A DNA stretch of 52,870 bases, from positions 1 through 52,870 of the forward strand of contig JAFXTS010000027.1 in the NCBI GenBank assembly GCA_017535665.1, read 5' to 3'. A program made the position numbers and the translations under genes. The first letter of the stretch is position 1, and each line of letters starts with the position of its first letter. The stretch is from Bacteroidales bacterium. Its GTDB lineage: Bacteria; Bacteroidota; Bacteroidia; Bacteroidales; WCHB1-69. The notes beneath the pieces are model-generated. The model saw nothing but the letters and a program-made list of their open reading frames with translations. It did no database searches and was not told the DNA's origin. Positions 38,758-47,077 of this stretch are shown piece after piece.

Positions 38758-40101
38758 ATGAAAAAGTGCTTACTCATCGGGATGATAATCGTGTTGTGCT
38801 GCCTCTCGGCAACCGCGCAAACGGTCTATAACCTTGACAGTTGCAAGGCGATGGCCCTGCGTGGCAACCTCACTGTGCAGAACAAGCGACTGCTGGTGGA
38901 AAGCGCCACCGAGGTGAAGAAAGGTGCGTTCACCAAGTACTTCCCGTCGGTGTCGGCCGCTGCCGGCGCTTTCTGGCTTACCCGCCCGATGGTGGATATG
39001 GACTTCGACCTCGGCCGGTTGCAGACCAACTTTTTCTCACCCCTCTCACTGTACATCGACCTGCCCAGCATCCCGATGCAGATGATGAAAGGCGGTGCTG
39101 TGGGCGGAGTCACCGCCGTGCAGCCCGTGTTTGCCGGACTGCGTATCATACGCGGCAACCAGCTGGCCCAACTGGGCATCGACGCCGCCAAGATACAGGC
39201 CGAGATGTCGGAGGAGGAGGTGTGCGAACAGGTGGAATACTACTATTGGCAAATCGTGGCATTGCAAGAAAAGCTGAAGATGCTGTCCACCCTCGACCAG
39301 CAGTTGCAACGCATCAGCGAGGATGTGGAAACGGCTGTACTGGCGGGAGTTACCACCAGCAACGACCGTCTCAAGGTGCAACTCAAACAGCAGGAGCTGG
39401 CCTCTGGCCGTCTGCGCGTGGAGAATGGCATTCGCACCTACAAAGCGATACTGCGCCAGACCGCCCAGCTGCCGGAAAGCGACTTTGAAATCGCCACCGA
39501 CACGATGCTCATGCCCGACCTGCCGCAGGAATACTACGTGGAGGCCGACGACGCCGTGGGCGACCGCAAAGAGAGCCAGCTGCTCGACATGCAGGTGCGG
39601 GCCGCCGAACTGCAAACGCAGATGAAGATCGGCGAATACCTGCCACAGGTGGCCGTCGGGGCGGCCTACAACTCTTACTACATGGATGTGAACAAGGACA
39701 ATACCACCACCAACCACTTCGGAGCGGTGTTCGGCACTATTACCGTACCCGTCAGCGGCTGGTGGGAAGGGGCACACGCCATCCGGCAGTGCCGTATCAA
39801 CGAACAGATCGCCCGCAATGAGCGCGACCACAACCGCCAGCTGATGACTGTGCAGATGCAGCAGAACTGGAACGAGCTGGTGGAGAGCTACCAGCAGCTG
39901 CTGATCGCCCAGAAATCCATCGAGCTGTCGCAGGACAACCTGCGGATGCAGCACGATTTTTACGAGGCCGGCACCGGCACCCTGTCCGACCTGCTCGGCG
40001 CCCAGACCATGCTTCAGCAGAGCTTCGACAGCTACAGCGAGGCTTTCGTCAATTTTCAAGTGAAGAAGAGAGCTTATCTGAAAAACACTGGAAGGAATTG
40101 A
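38758..40101 (+). CDS. TolC-family outer-membrane efflux protein
   Basis: A 447-residue protein of the TolC / outer-membrane efflux family, the exit duct of RND, ABC or MFS pumps. Signal peptide ends near SATAQ. NLDSCKAMALRGNLTVQNK starts the first repeat; the helical hairpins and the second repeat with YQQLLIAQKSIELSQDNLRMQHDFYEAGTGTLSDLLGAQ are typical. No pump or adaptor gene is adjacent in the window, so its partner is elsewhere. AT-rich repeats follow its stop. Confidence 0.9.
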   Translation: MKKCLLIGMIIVLCCLSATAQTVYNLDSCKAMALRGNLTVQNKRLLVESATEVKKGAFTKYFPSVSAAAGAFWLTRPMVDMDFDLGRLQTNFFSPLSLYIDLPSIPMQMMKGGAVGGVTAVQPVFAGLRIIRGNQLAQLGIDAAKIQAEMSEEEVCEQVEYYYWQIVALQEKLKMLSTLDQQLQRISEDVETAVLAGVTTSNDRLKVQLKQQELASGRLRVENGIRTYKAILRQTAQLPESDFEIATDTMLMPDLPQEYYVEADDAVGDRKESQLLDMQVRAAELQTQMKIGEYLPQVAVGAAYNSYYMDVNKDNTTTNHFGAVFGTITVPVSGWWEGAHAIRQCRINEQIARNERDHNRQLMTVQMQQNWNELVESYQQLLIAQKSIELSQDNLRMQHDFYEAGTGTLSDLLGAQTMLQQSFDSYSEAFVNFQVKKRAYLKNTGRN

Positions 40102-40131
40102 CAATTAATAATTTACAATTAATTAATAATC
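40096..40131. repeat. AT-rich short-repeat tract (ACAATTAATAATT type)
   Basis: GACAATTAATAATTTACAATTAATTAATAAT at and just after the tolC-like stop codon; another variant of the post-stop repeats. Confidence 0.5.
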
Positions 40132-40164
40132 AACATTATAACAACCATTAAAAGAAAAACCAAA

Positions 40165-40764
40165 ATGAAAAAAGGAACTATTATCACATTATGCGTTATC
40201 GGCGGTATTCTGCTGAGTGGAATTCTGATGGCTATCTCCGCCTACAACACTATGGTTAACAAAGACGAAGAGGCTGCCAAAAGCTGGAGTCAGGTACAGA
40301 ATGTATATCAGCGTCGTGCCGACCTCGTGCCGCAACTGGTCGCCACCGTCAAGGGTGCTGCCGATTTCGAGAAAAGCACACTGAACGAAGTAATCAGCGC
40401 ACGTGCTGCTGCCACCTCCGTCACCATCGACCCCTCCAACGCCACTCCCGAACAGCTGGCCGCTTTCCAGAAAGCTCAGGATCAACTTTCTTCCTCCCTC
40501 AGCCGCTTGCTGGTGACCGTGGAACGCTATCCCGAACTGAAAGCCAACCAGAACTTCCGCGATTTGCAGGCACAACTGGAGGGTACGGAAGACCGTATCG
40601 CTGTGGAGCGCAAGAAGTTCAACGAGGCGGTGAAGGACTACAACCAGACTATCCGTCGGTTCCCCAAGAATATCTTCGCCGGCATGTTTGGTTTTGAAAA
40701 ACGCGCCTACTTCGAGGCGGCTGCCGGTGCAGAAAAAGCTCCTGAAGTGAATTTTGAATTCTAA
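40165..40764 (+). CDS. LemA-family protein
   Basis: A 199-residue membrane-anchored helical protein of the LemA family. One N-terminal membrane helix (about 5-25), then NTMVNKDEEAAKSWSQVQNVYQRRADLVPQLVATVKG, the family core. It is followed with a one-base overlap by a TPM-domain protein, a very common LemA pairing. Function of the pair is not established; membrane or envelope quality control is a guess. Confidence 0.93.
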   Translation: MKKGTIITLCVIGGILLSGILMAISAYNTMVNKDEEAAKSWSQVQNVYQRRADLVPQLVATVKGAADFEKSTLNEVISARAAATSVTIDPSNATPEQLAAFQKAQDQLSSSLSRLLVTVERYPELKANQNFRDLQAQLEGTEDRIAVERKKFNEAVKDYNQTIRRFPKNIFAGMFGFEKRAYFEAAAGAEKAPEVNFEF

Positions 40765-41624
40765 TGAAAATGAAGAAAATCAGCATTTTACTGATTTTAT
40801 GGTGGGGAATTATCTCCTGTTTCGCACAGATTCCCCCACGCCCCAATCCGCCGCGCCTTGTCAACGACTTTGCCAAGATTATGACCCGAGAGCAGGTCAA
40901 TCAGCTGGAAGACCGCCTTGTGGCCTTCAACGACACCACCAGCAACATGATCTGCGTGGTTACGGTCAGCAGTCTGAACGGCATGGAAGCCAGCGAGTTC
41001 GCCTACGAGATTGGCGACCAGTGGGGCGTGCGCAGTAAGGAGGCAGGCAAGAACAACGGCGTGGTCATCCTCATCAAGCCCAAGACCATGGTGGAGCAAG
41101 GGGAGGTGTATATCGCTGTGGGGTATGACCTTGAGCCGGTGCTGCCCGACGCCTACGCCAACCGCATCGCCAACGACGTGATGATAGAACACTTCAAGGA
41201 GAACGACTATTACGGAGGGGTGGTGGCGGCATTGGATAAGATGATGCCGATCATGGCAGGTGAGATTACCATTGATGAGATCCAGAAGGCAGAGGAACGG
41301 GAAATACTTATCATTTTGGCAGTCATGCTTATATTGCCGGTTCTACTGGTTCTGCTTGCTATCATATTGGGGGCAAAGAAGTATAAAAAGATGAAGAAAT
41401 CGGGCACGATGCCGGCGGGCAATCAATATGCCACTTTATGGAGATTCCTCTTTTGGTACTGGCTGCTCTCATCGCACAACAAACATGGCCGTTCTTCGGG
41501 TGGCGGCACGTACCATGGTGGCTTTGGCGGCGGTTCGTCCAGCGGCGGCAGCTTTGGCGGCGGTTTCCGTGGCTTTGGCGGAAGCGGCGGCTTCGGCGGC
41601 GGTGGCGGCGGCGGCAAATGGTAA
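40764..41624 (+). CDS. TPM-domain (YgcG-like) membrane protein
   Basis: A 286-residue protein: signal peptide (to about 22), TPM domain (about 35-165: LVNDFAKIMTREQVNQLEDRL, NNGVVILIKP, YIAVGYDLEPVLPD), one membrane helix (about 180-205), and a Gly/Ser-rich tail ending GGGGGGGKW. The tail is usual for this family. Co-translated with lemA through TAATG overlap. Confidence 0.92.
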   Translation: MKMKKISILLILWWGIISCFAQIPPRPNPPRLVNDFAKIMTREQVNQLEDRLVAFNDTTSNMICVVTVSSLNGMEASEFAYEIGDQWGVRSKEAGKNNGVVILIKPKTMVEQGEVYIAVGYDLEPVLPDAYANRIANDVMIEHFKENDYYGGVVAALDKMMPIMAGEITIDEIQKAEEREILIILAVMLILPVLLVLLAIILGAKKYKKMKKSGTMPAGNQYATLWRFLFWYWLLSSHNKHGRSSGGGTYHGGFGGGSSSGGSFGGGFRGFGGSGGFGGGGGGGKW

Positions 41625-41630
41625 ATGAGA

Positions 41631-41638
41631 TATCTTTG
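41631..41638 (+). promoter_or_regulatory. Orphan -7 element after TPM gene
   Basis: Exact TATCTTTG, 7 bases after the TPM stop, with no convincing coding gene downstream on the plus strand before the terminator at 41666-41705. May be chance or the promoter of a short RNA. Confidence 0.35.
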
Positions 41639-41665
41639 TAAGAAATAGTAATGTATTCAAACACG

Positions 41666-41705
41666 AAAGGTGGTAATGGGCTCCCCATCACCACCTTTTA
41701 TTTTT
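41666..41705 (+). terminator. Terminator after lemA-TPM unit
   Basis: AAAGGTGGTAATGGG (41666-41680) pairs with CCCATCACCACCTTT (41684-41698) with one mismatch and a CTC loop, then a T-rich tail (TTTATTTTTC). Confidence 0.8.
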
Positions 41706-41740
41706 CAGTTTTCAGTTCTCAATTTTCAATTCCCCACTTC
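41698..41740. repeat. AT-rich short-repeat tract (TTTTCAG/TTTTCAATT type)
   Basis: TTTTTCAGTTTTCAGTTCTCAATTTTCAATTCCCCACTTCCCAC between convergent genes, directly after the terminator; same class as 463-497 and 34770-34798. Confidence 0.6.
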
Positions 41741-41743
41741 CCA

Positions 41744-42706
41744 CTATTCAAGCGTGAAGCGGCTCTCGCCCAACAGACCGTTGTCGGAGAACACCTGCAC
41801 GATGAAGGTGCCGCGCATCTCCTTGAACTTCTTCTGATCCTGAGCAGAGATGTCCCAGTACATGGTCACGGTCTCGGCCTTGTTGACATAGTTGACGCTG
41901 GCCTTGCAGGTGTATTGCAGCCGCTGGTCGCCGTTCATGAAAGAATAGGCATCAGACTTGCCCAGACTGAGCACATGGCCATCGCCGGGGCATGAAATAC
42001 GACAATAGATATTGTACGTTCCGGCAGGTACCAACGTGTTCTTCGCCAACGTCAGCGTGGTCTTGATACGCTCGGCGTCTCTGGCCTTCTTGGTCTCCAC
42101 CTCCGGATTATTCTTGCTTTTCTTATAGACGCAGAACGCACGTATGTTGTTGGCTGTCAGCTGCGCCGCCTCGTTCATCTTTTCCGACAGCTGCTGATTC
42201 TCCTGCTCCACAGCGGTCTTGGCGGCCTTGGTCTCCGTCAATTCAGTGTTGAGCCGCTCGTTTTTCTGCTCCAGTTCATGCTGGATATTGATCAAGCTAT
42301 CCATCTGATGGACATACTCTTTCGAGATCTTCTGCACACGCTCCAATTTCCGCTTGATGCTGTTGTAGTCGGCCTGTCGAGCCATAAGCCCTTCAATCTC
42401 AGCAATCTGAGCCATAATCACACTGTCTTTCTGCGACAGCGAGTCGGCAAGGTCGCCAGCTTCAGCCTTGATGCGGGCATGTTCAGCTTTGAGGGAGTCG
42501 AGCTGGCGCACCAAATCCTGATTGTTCTGTGTGGTTTCCTGCTCCTTCTGCACCACCTCTCTATAGGAGGAACTCTTCGTAAAATACAGGACGGCAAACA
42601 GTACCGTCGTGGCGAAAAAGACACAAGTCAGGATGGCCCACAGCCCCGCATGGTCGTTAACAAAATTTTTGTTCACATTTTTGTTGGTTGAATCAAATGT
42701 TTCCAT
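41744..42706 (-). CDS. Membrane-anchored coiled-coil protein, function unknown
   Basis: A 320-residue protein with a cytoplasmic N-terminus, one membrane helix (about 22-42), a long coiled coil (about 48-190, Glu/Gln/Lys-rich heptads) and a C-terminal beta-rich domain (about 190-320: NIRAFCVYKKSKNNPEVETKKARDAERIK... GTFIVQVFSDNGLLGESRFTLE). No family recognised with confidence. Likely periplasmic head. It shares an overlapping divergent promoter region with the comF gene. Confidence 0.78.
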   Translation of the reverse strand: METFDSTNKNVNKNFVNDHAGLWAILTCVFFATTVLFAVLYFTKSSSYREVVQKEQETTQNNQDLVRQLDSLKAEHARIKAEAGDLADSLSQKDSVIMAQIAEIEGLMARQADYNSIKRKLERVQKISKEYVHQMDSLINIQHELEQKNERLNTELTETKAAKTAVEQENQQLSEKMNEAAQLTANNIRAFCVYKKSKNNPEVETKKARDAERIKTTLTLAKNTLVPAGTYNIYCRISCPGDGHVLSLGKSDAYSFMNGDQRLQYTCKASVNYVNKAETVTMYWDISAQDQKKFKEMRGTFIVQVFSDNGLLGESRFTLE

Positions 42707-42715
42707 AATTCATCG

Positions 42716-42723
42716 TATATTTG
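42716..42723 (+). promoter_or_regulatory. -7 element of comF gene
   Basis: TATATTTG, 42 bases before ATG 42766. It lies inside the region between the coiled-coil gene start and that gene's own -7 box. Confidence 0.5.
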
Positions 42724-42739
42724 CACTCTAATTGAACTA

Positions 42740-42747
42740 CAAAATTA
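42740..42747 (-). promoter_or_regulatory. -7 element of coiled-coil protein gene
   Basis: CAAAATTA on plus reads TAATTTTG on minus, 34 bases before the start at 42706. The two divergent promoters cross, so transcripts overlap at their 5' ends. Confidence 0.5.
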
Positions 42748-42765
42748 CTACAAAATTGCATTGTG

Positions 42766-43464
42766 ATGATAAAAAATTTTTCTCTCCTAAACAATTTACT
42801 CTCAATTTTTTACCCTCGTCTTTGTTTATCCTGTGGTGATGTTTTGCAAGAAAATGAGGAACATTTGTGTCTGAATTGTCAGCTACATCTCCCCGAAACC
42901 GACTCGCACAAAGTTGAAAATCACCCGTTGGAACAGATTTTTCGGGGCCGTGTTCCGGTGGAAAACACCTACGCTTTTTTGAGTTTCCGGAAGGGAAATT
43001 GCGTACAGGAGATTCTGCACCAGTTGAAGTATAAAGGCAACAAGGAGGTGGGGGCTTATTTGGGTGAGATGTATGGGAAGAAGCTCCGCGCCAAAGGCCG
43101 CCTTGCCGATGCCGACTGCATCCTGCCCATCCCTTTACATCCTAAAAAACTCAGAATCAGAGGGTACAATCAGAGCGAATGGATTGCCAAAGGGCTGAGC
43201 AAAGGGTTGCAGATTCCCTACGACACGCACATTCTCGTGCGCAGCACCTTCACGGAGACGCAGACGCGGAAGTCGCGCTTCAGCCGCTGGGAGAATGTGA
43301 AGGAGGTGTTCGCCGTGACGGATGGCGATGCAATAGCGGGCAAGCATGTCATCGTGTGCGATGATGTGCTCACCACAGGGGCGACCACCGAGGCGGCCGT
43401 ACGGAAAATCTTGGAGGTGCCCGGCACACGCGTCAGCGTGGTGACACTCGCCACCGCCCAGTAA
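42766..43464 (+). CDS. comF: ComF-family phosphoribosyltransferase-like protein
   Basis: A 232-residue protein with an N-terminal zinc finger (LCLSCGDVLQENEEHLCLNC) and a phosphoribosyltransferase domain whose PRPP motif is HVIVCDDVLTTGATTEAA. ComF proteins take part in natural DNA uptake in some bacteria; in Bacteroidota the role is less clear. ATG 42766 is preferred to the GTG just before it (42763). It is convergent with the next gene, the two stops only two bases apart. Confidence 0.9.
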   Translation: MIKNFSLLNNLLSIFYPRLCLSCGDVLQENEEHLCLNCQLHLPETDSHKVENHPLEQIFRGRVPVENTYAFLSFRKGNCVQEILHQLKYKGNKEVGAYLGEMYGKKLRAKGRLADADCILPIPLHPKKLRIRGYNQSEWIAKGLSKGLQIPYDTHILVRSTFTETQTRKSRFSRWENVKEVFAVTDGDAIAGKHVIVCDDVLTTGATTEAAVRKILEVPGTRVSVVTLATAQ

Positions 43465-43466
43465 AC

Positions 43467-44423
43467 TCAAGGTTTGTAATATTCGCGCTCTTTCAACTGG
43501 TGCGCAGGCTTGTCCTTGTCGGGATTTCTACCATTCACCTTATTGATATACAGCCATTTACCATTATCCTGTACAAAGCCGTGGTTCACACTCGACTCCG
43601 GCACCATGAAGGCGGCCACATTGCCCATGAAATCATCCAGCGGGGCGATGTCGTCGAAAATAATCATGTCGGCGCTCTGCGTTTCATACACCACGGTGTG
43701 CGTCTTCGGGTCGCGCTTGCCCGTACCCACATCGTAGGTATGGTGCTCGTATTTCAACGAAAATACTGAGTTTTTGGCATAGTCGAAAATAATCCGATAC
43801 GCTTTGTCGGGGTATTTTTTGAAAACATTCGCCCCAAAAACAGGACTCATATCTTGTTTAAAATACAGAACCTCAATCACTTTCTGATTGGTGAACATAT
43901 CATTGCCATTCCAGCCGAGCAGCGTGTAATAGGTCTTGCTCTTCGTCTTGGTCATCACCATTTTATAATACACTGCCCCGTACCATTTCTTATGGTTGCC
44001 GATGGTGGTCTGCGGATTGTCCATGATGGCGCGTTTGTCGTACAGCGGATAGACCTCAAATTTCTTGCGGCCATCGTTATACACTTGGATAAATCCGAAA
44101 TTTTCTACTGTAAAATCATCTTTATAAATGAACCAAGTGAAAATCTTGAACAGCTTGTCGGGAGAGGCGAGCACGGAGAAATTCTTGACCGAATCCCAAC
44201 CAAATTTGAAGGAGTTATCTTCGTGGAGGGTAAGTTCCAGCAGGTTCATGAAGTCGTCGTTGAGGCCGTAGCGTTCCACCTCGGTGCGGGCGGTCATGGC
44301 CTCCACGCGCAGCCGGTCGAGCGAGTCGGCCCAGTACTCAAAGTCGCAACCCTTCCCCTTGCGCTGTCCGAAAACCGACAGCGCCATCAGCAGGGTTAAC
44401 AGGAAGAGCGACCATTTTTTCAT
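43467..44423 (-). CDS. Secreted protein, function unknown
   Basis: A 318-residue exported protein; signal peptide ends near LSVFGQ. It contains alternating aromatic strands (FKIFTWFIYKDDFTVENFGFIQVYNDGRKKFEVYPL) and ends YYKP. No family name can be given, although the layout is common for conserved Bacteroidales periplasmic proteins. Its start overlaps the stop of the upstream gene by ATGA, so the two are co-translated. Confidence 0.78.
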   Translation of the reverse strand: MKKWSLFLLTLLMALSVFGQRKGKGCDFEYWADSLDRLRVEAMTARTEVERYGLNDDFMNLLELTLHEDNSFKFGWDSVKNFSVLASPDKLFKIFTWFIYKDDFTVENFGFIQVYNDGRKKFEVYPLYDKRAIMDNPQTTIGNHKKWYGAVYYKMVMTKTKSKTYYTLLGWNGNDMFTNQKVIEVLYFKQDMSPVFGANVFKKYPDKAYRIIFDYAKNSVFSLKYEHHTYDVGTGKRDPKTHTVVYETQSADMIIFDDIAPLDDFMGNVAAFMVPESSVNHGFVQDNGKWLYINKVNGRNPDKDKPAHQLKEREYYKP

Positions 44424-45274
44424 TCTTCAGTTTCAAGTATTATCTTTTTCAGATGATGTTCCTCATCGATGCCCCATACTATGCCGTTGCTGTATGCGAA
44501 ATCCACAACTGGACAGGATATTTCTCTCACAAAATTTATCTTATTCAACAAATAATTATAACTGAGAATATGAAAGCCAGCATCAACCCCACGCACCATA
44601 TCGTTGAAATTCAGACAATAAATTTGTCCATTGTACAATTGCTTTTTCGCGGCATGCCCAGGAACGCGGATGGTTTTCAGGTAGGTGCCGAAAGCATCGA
44701 AAAAGGCGACATCGCACATATAATCATCCATCGCCAACTGTTTCTCCTGCAATGAGATGAGTTGAGTAGGCTCAAAATTTTCTATGGACAAATGATTTCT
44801 CGAAAGTTCTTTCAACTGGAAATTTACATTGATCAAATCATGTAATACAACGTCGTAAAGCCAGATGGTATTGTCGGTGGAGTAGGTGGCGAGTGAAATA
44901 TTGTTCATACCAGCATCCATCAAGTTAAGGGGCTCCATCAGGGGATTCATCTTTTCATCCAAAAAAAGAATCATCCCTTCATCTTGATAGAACAACATGA
45001 TTTTCAGCGGATTATCCACATCAATAGAGGCAATATCGCCCAGCTGGAAATTGCTGTACTGCGACTTGACCCACTCGCTGCCATTCTGCGTCAATTTGTA
45101 GAGTGTCGAACCGTCGATCACATAGACATTGCCGTTCGGATCCACCGACACGCTGGTGCCTTTCACTCCCTCAATAGTCTGACAATCATCGTCATTCTGC
45201 GCAAAAGCCGAGACGCTGAATGCCACGAGCAGCAGGGCGAAGAGGGTGGTATGGAGGCCGTGGGCGGGTTTCAT
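44420..45274 (-). CDS. Secreted propeller-like protein, function unknown
   Basis: A 284-residue exported protein with a signal peptide (MKPAHGLHTTLFALLLVAF, cleavage near SAFAQ). Strand repeats such as GTSVSVDPNGNVYVIDGSTLYKL and IASIDVDNPLKIMLFYQDEGMILFLDEKMNPL point to a propeller. ATG 45274 was chosen; a longer frame starting at 45340 would be coded largely by the palindromic element and AT-rich repeat, so it is rejected. Operon partner: the gene at 43467-44423. Confidence 0.78.
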   Translation of the reverse strand: MKPAHGLHTTLFALLLVAFSVSAFAQNDDDCQTIEGVKGTSVSVDPNGNVYVIDGSTLYKLTQNGSEWVKSQYSNFQLGDIASIDVDNPLKIMLFYQDEGMILFLDEKMNPLMEPLNLMDAGMNNISLATYSTDNTIWLYDVVLHDLINVNFQLKELSRNHLSIENFEPTQLISLQEKQLAMDDYMCDVAFFDAFGTYLKTIRVPGHAAKKQLYNGQIYCLNFNDMVRGVDAGFHILSYNYLLNKINFVREISCPVVDFAYSNGIVWGIDEEHHLKKIILETEE

Positions 45275-45282
45275 GATTCGGG

Positions 45283-45314
45283 GTGGTTGTTTTATTGTTG
45301 ATTTGTTGATGGAA
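45283..45314. repeat. AT-rich short-repeat tract (TTGTTGAT type)
   Basis: TTGTTTTATTGTTGATTTGTTGATGG, the same TTGATTTGTTGAT string as in the ~95-bp repeats at 26947 and 28600. Confidence 0.5.
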
Positions 45315-45325
45315 AATATCGGGAC

Positions 45326-45353
45326 GTAGGGGCGAATCATGATTCGCCCCTAC
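45326..45353. repeat. Palindromic element copy 7
   Basis: A perfect 28-bp palindrome of the variant type: GTAGGGGCG, AATCATGATT, CGCCCCTAC, between two minus-strand genes. Confidence 0.85.
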
Positions 45354-45368
45354 AGCATCCGCCCGGCA

Positions 45369-47051
45369 TCACTCCCCGAACAGCTGCTGCAGCGCCTGGG
45401 TGAGTGTGTCACCGCGCAGGCCTTTCGCCAGGATTCGACCGTCTTTGTCAATCAGGAAGGTGCAGGGGATGGAGGAAACGCCGTACAGTTTGGCGGCGGC
45501 GGAACCCCACCCTTTCAGGTCGCTCACGTGGTTGGGCCACACCAGCCCGTCCTTCTCGATGGCGCCCTTCCAAGCGTTGAGGTCCTTGTCGAGCGACACA
45601 CTGAACACCTCGAAACCTTTGTCGTGGTACTTTTGGTACATCGACACCACGTGGGGATTCTCGCGGCGGCACGGACCGCACCAAGAGGCCCAGAAGTCAA
45701 TCAGCACCACCTTGCCGCGCAGGTCGGAGAGCTTGCGGGTTTTGCCCGTCGGGTCGTTGAACTCCAGTTCGGGGGCGATGCTACCTTCCGCCGTGCGGAA
45801 CTGTGGGGTGTTGATCTTGTTCCAGCGGTCTTTCACCAGCGGGTGTTCAGGGTAGATGCCGTTGAGCGCCGACACCACCTCGGTCTGGATAGCCTTGTCT
45901 TGCGAGAAGTTGTCCAAGAACATCAGGGCGGCGAGATCTGACTTGTGGTCCAGCATCAGCTGGCGGGCCTTGGCCGTAGCCCCTGCATCGCGTCTGTTGA
46001 ACTCCTGCTGGTAGCCATTCACGATATTCTGCACATTCGTCTGTGCACTTTGTATCAACTGGTTACCCATAGTCTTCAGCAACGTCGCCGTGCTGGTCTC
46101 CCCTTCCCTACTGTCGGCCACACGCTGGGCATACTCGCTTACCAAACCCGCAATGCGGTTGCCGAATGCCACTTGCGCCTTCGGACTGTCCATCTTCCCA
46201 TCATAATACTCATCGTCATACTGCGCCACCAACTCCTCAGCTTTCGTCATATAGTTATTCAACAGAACGTCAATCTCTTCGCGATAATCGCTGTTGCTCT
46301 TGGTATAAGCTGTAAGATTCATACCGAAATCGTTATAACCTTGTATGGGAGCCGGCAACGAATTCTCGAAAGCAGGCTGCACCGCCGTAACAAAATTGCG
46401 GTAAGAGGCGAAGTAGTTTTTCATCACCTTCAACACCTTGATGGAGGCGTTGATGTACTGTTCTGCCGACTTTTTGTCCACCGTACCCTTGGGCGCATAA
46501 CGGCCTGTGAGGGCTACCAGCGAGTCGTTTTGCTCCAGCGCCGCGCTTATGTCGTCAGCCATAGTGCTGAACGACTGGTGGTAAGGTAGGAATTTGGAAG
46601 TGAAAGTCGTGAAATACAGTTGCTTACGATCGGTCTGCACCGCATGGTTCAAGCTGTCGAGCACTTTCTGTCGGGAGACGAACACATCGGTAAGATTCTT
46701 GATGAACAGCATCGATTCAGAACCGCTGACCGCGGGCACATTCTGGAGGTTGCTCTCATCGATGGTCAGCGTAATGTTGTCGCCCGGATTCAGGCAGAGC
46801 AAAAACGACTGGTTGCTCGAAAACGCCAGAGCGTATAGATCCGTGGAGGGAATTTTTGTCTTGAGGGTAAACTGGTTATCGCTAATCTTCGCCTTCCCAT
46901 ACACGGGAGCATCCTTGTCGTAGGCCGACTTCAGCTCCACACTTTCCGACTTGCCGTTCAGCAAAGTGACTTTCAAAGTGACATTCTGTGAAAATAAAAT
47001 GTTTGTCATCAGAAGGATGGCAAACATGACGAGGAAACTTTTCTTATTCAT
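45369..47051 (-). CDS. TlpA-like thioredoxin-domain protein with long N-terminal region
   Basis: A 560-residue exported thiol-disulfide protein. Signal peptide ends near ILFSQ. Residues about 25-110 are a DUF4369-like beta domain, about 115-400 are helical and unrecognised, and the last ~150 form a TlpA/AhpC-TSA thioredoxin domain with DFWASWCGPCRRENP. Likely periplasmic and active in redox handling of envelope proteins. It starts 26 bases after the clpX stop on the same strand, so read-through from the clp cluster is possible. Confidence 0.88.
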   Translation of the reverse strand: MNKKSFLVMFAILLMTNILFSQNVTLKVTLLNGKSESVELKSAYDKDAPVYGKAKISDNQFTLKTKIPSTDLYALAFSSNQSFLLCLNPGDNITLTIDESNLQNVPAVSGSESMLFIKNLTDVFVSRQKVLDSLNHAVQTDRKQLYFTTFTSKFLPYHQSFSTMADDISAALEQNDSLVALTGRYAPKGTVDKKSAEQYINASIKVLKVMKNYFASYRNFVTAVQPAFENSLPAPIQGYNDFGMNLTAYTKSNSDYREEIDVLLNNYMTKAEELVAQYDDEYYDGKMDSPKAQVAFGNRIAGLVSEYAQRVADSREGETSTATLLKTMGNQLIQSAQTNVQNIVNGYQQEFNRRDAGATAKARQLMLDHKSDLAALMFLDNFSQDKAIQTEVVSALNGIYPEHPLVKDRWNKINTPQFRTAEGSIAPELEFNDPTGKTRKLSDLRGKVVLIDFWASWCGPCRRENPHVVSMYQKYHDKGFEVFSVSLDKDLNAWKGAIEKDGLVWPNHVSDLKGWGSAAAKLYGVSSIPCTFLIDKDGRILAKGLRGDTLTQALQQLFGE

Positions 47052-47077
47052 TTTTATATATTTACGGATACGAAAGG

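Noticed and set aside
41651..41995. Open frame of 114 codons on the plus strand
   Set aside because: It runs through a terminator hairpin, a repeat tract and the complement of the coiled-coil protein gene.
45275..45340. N-terminal extension of the propeller-like protein
   Set aside because: The extra residues are encoded by palindromic and AT-rich repeat DNA and precede a clean signal peptide starting at 45274.
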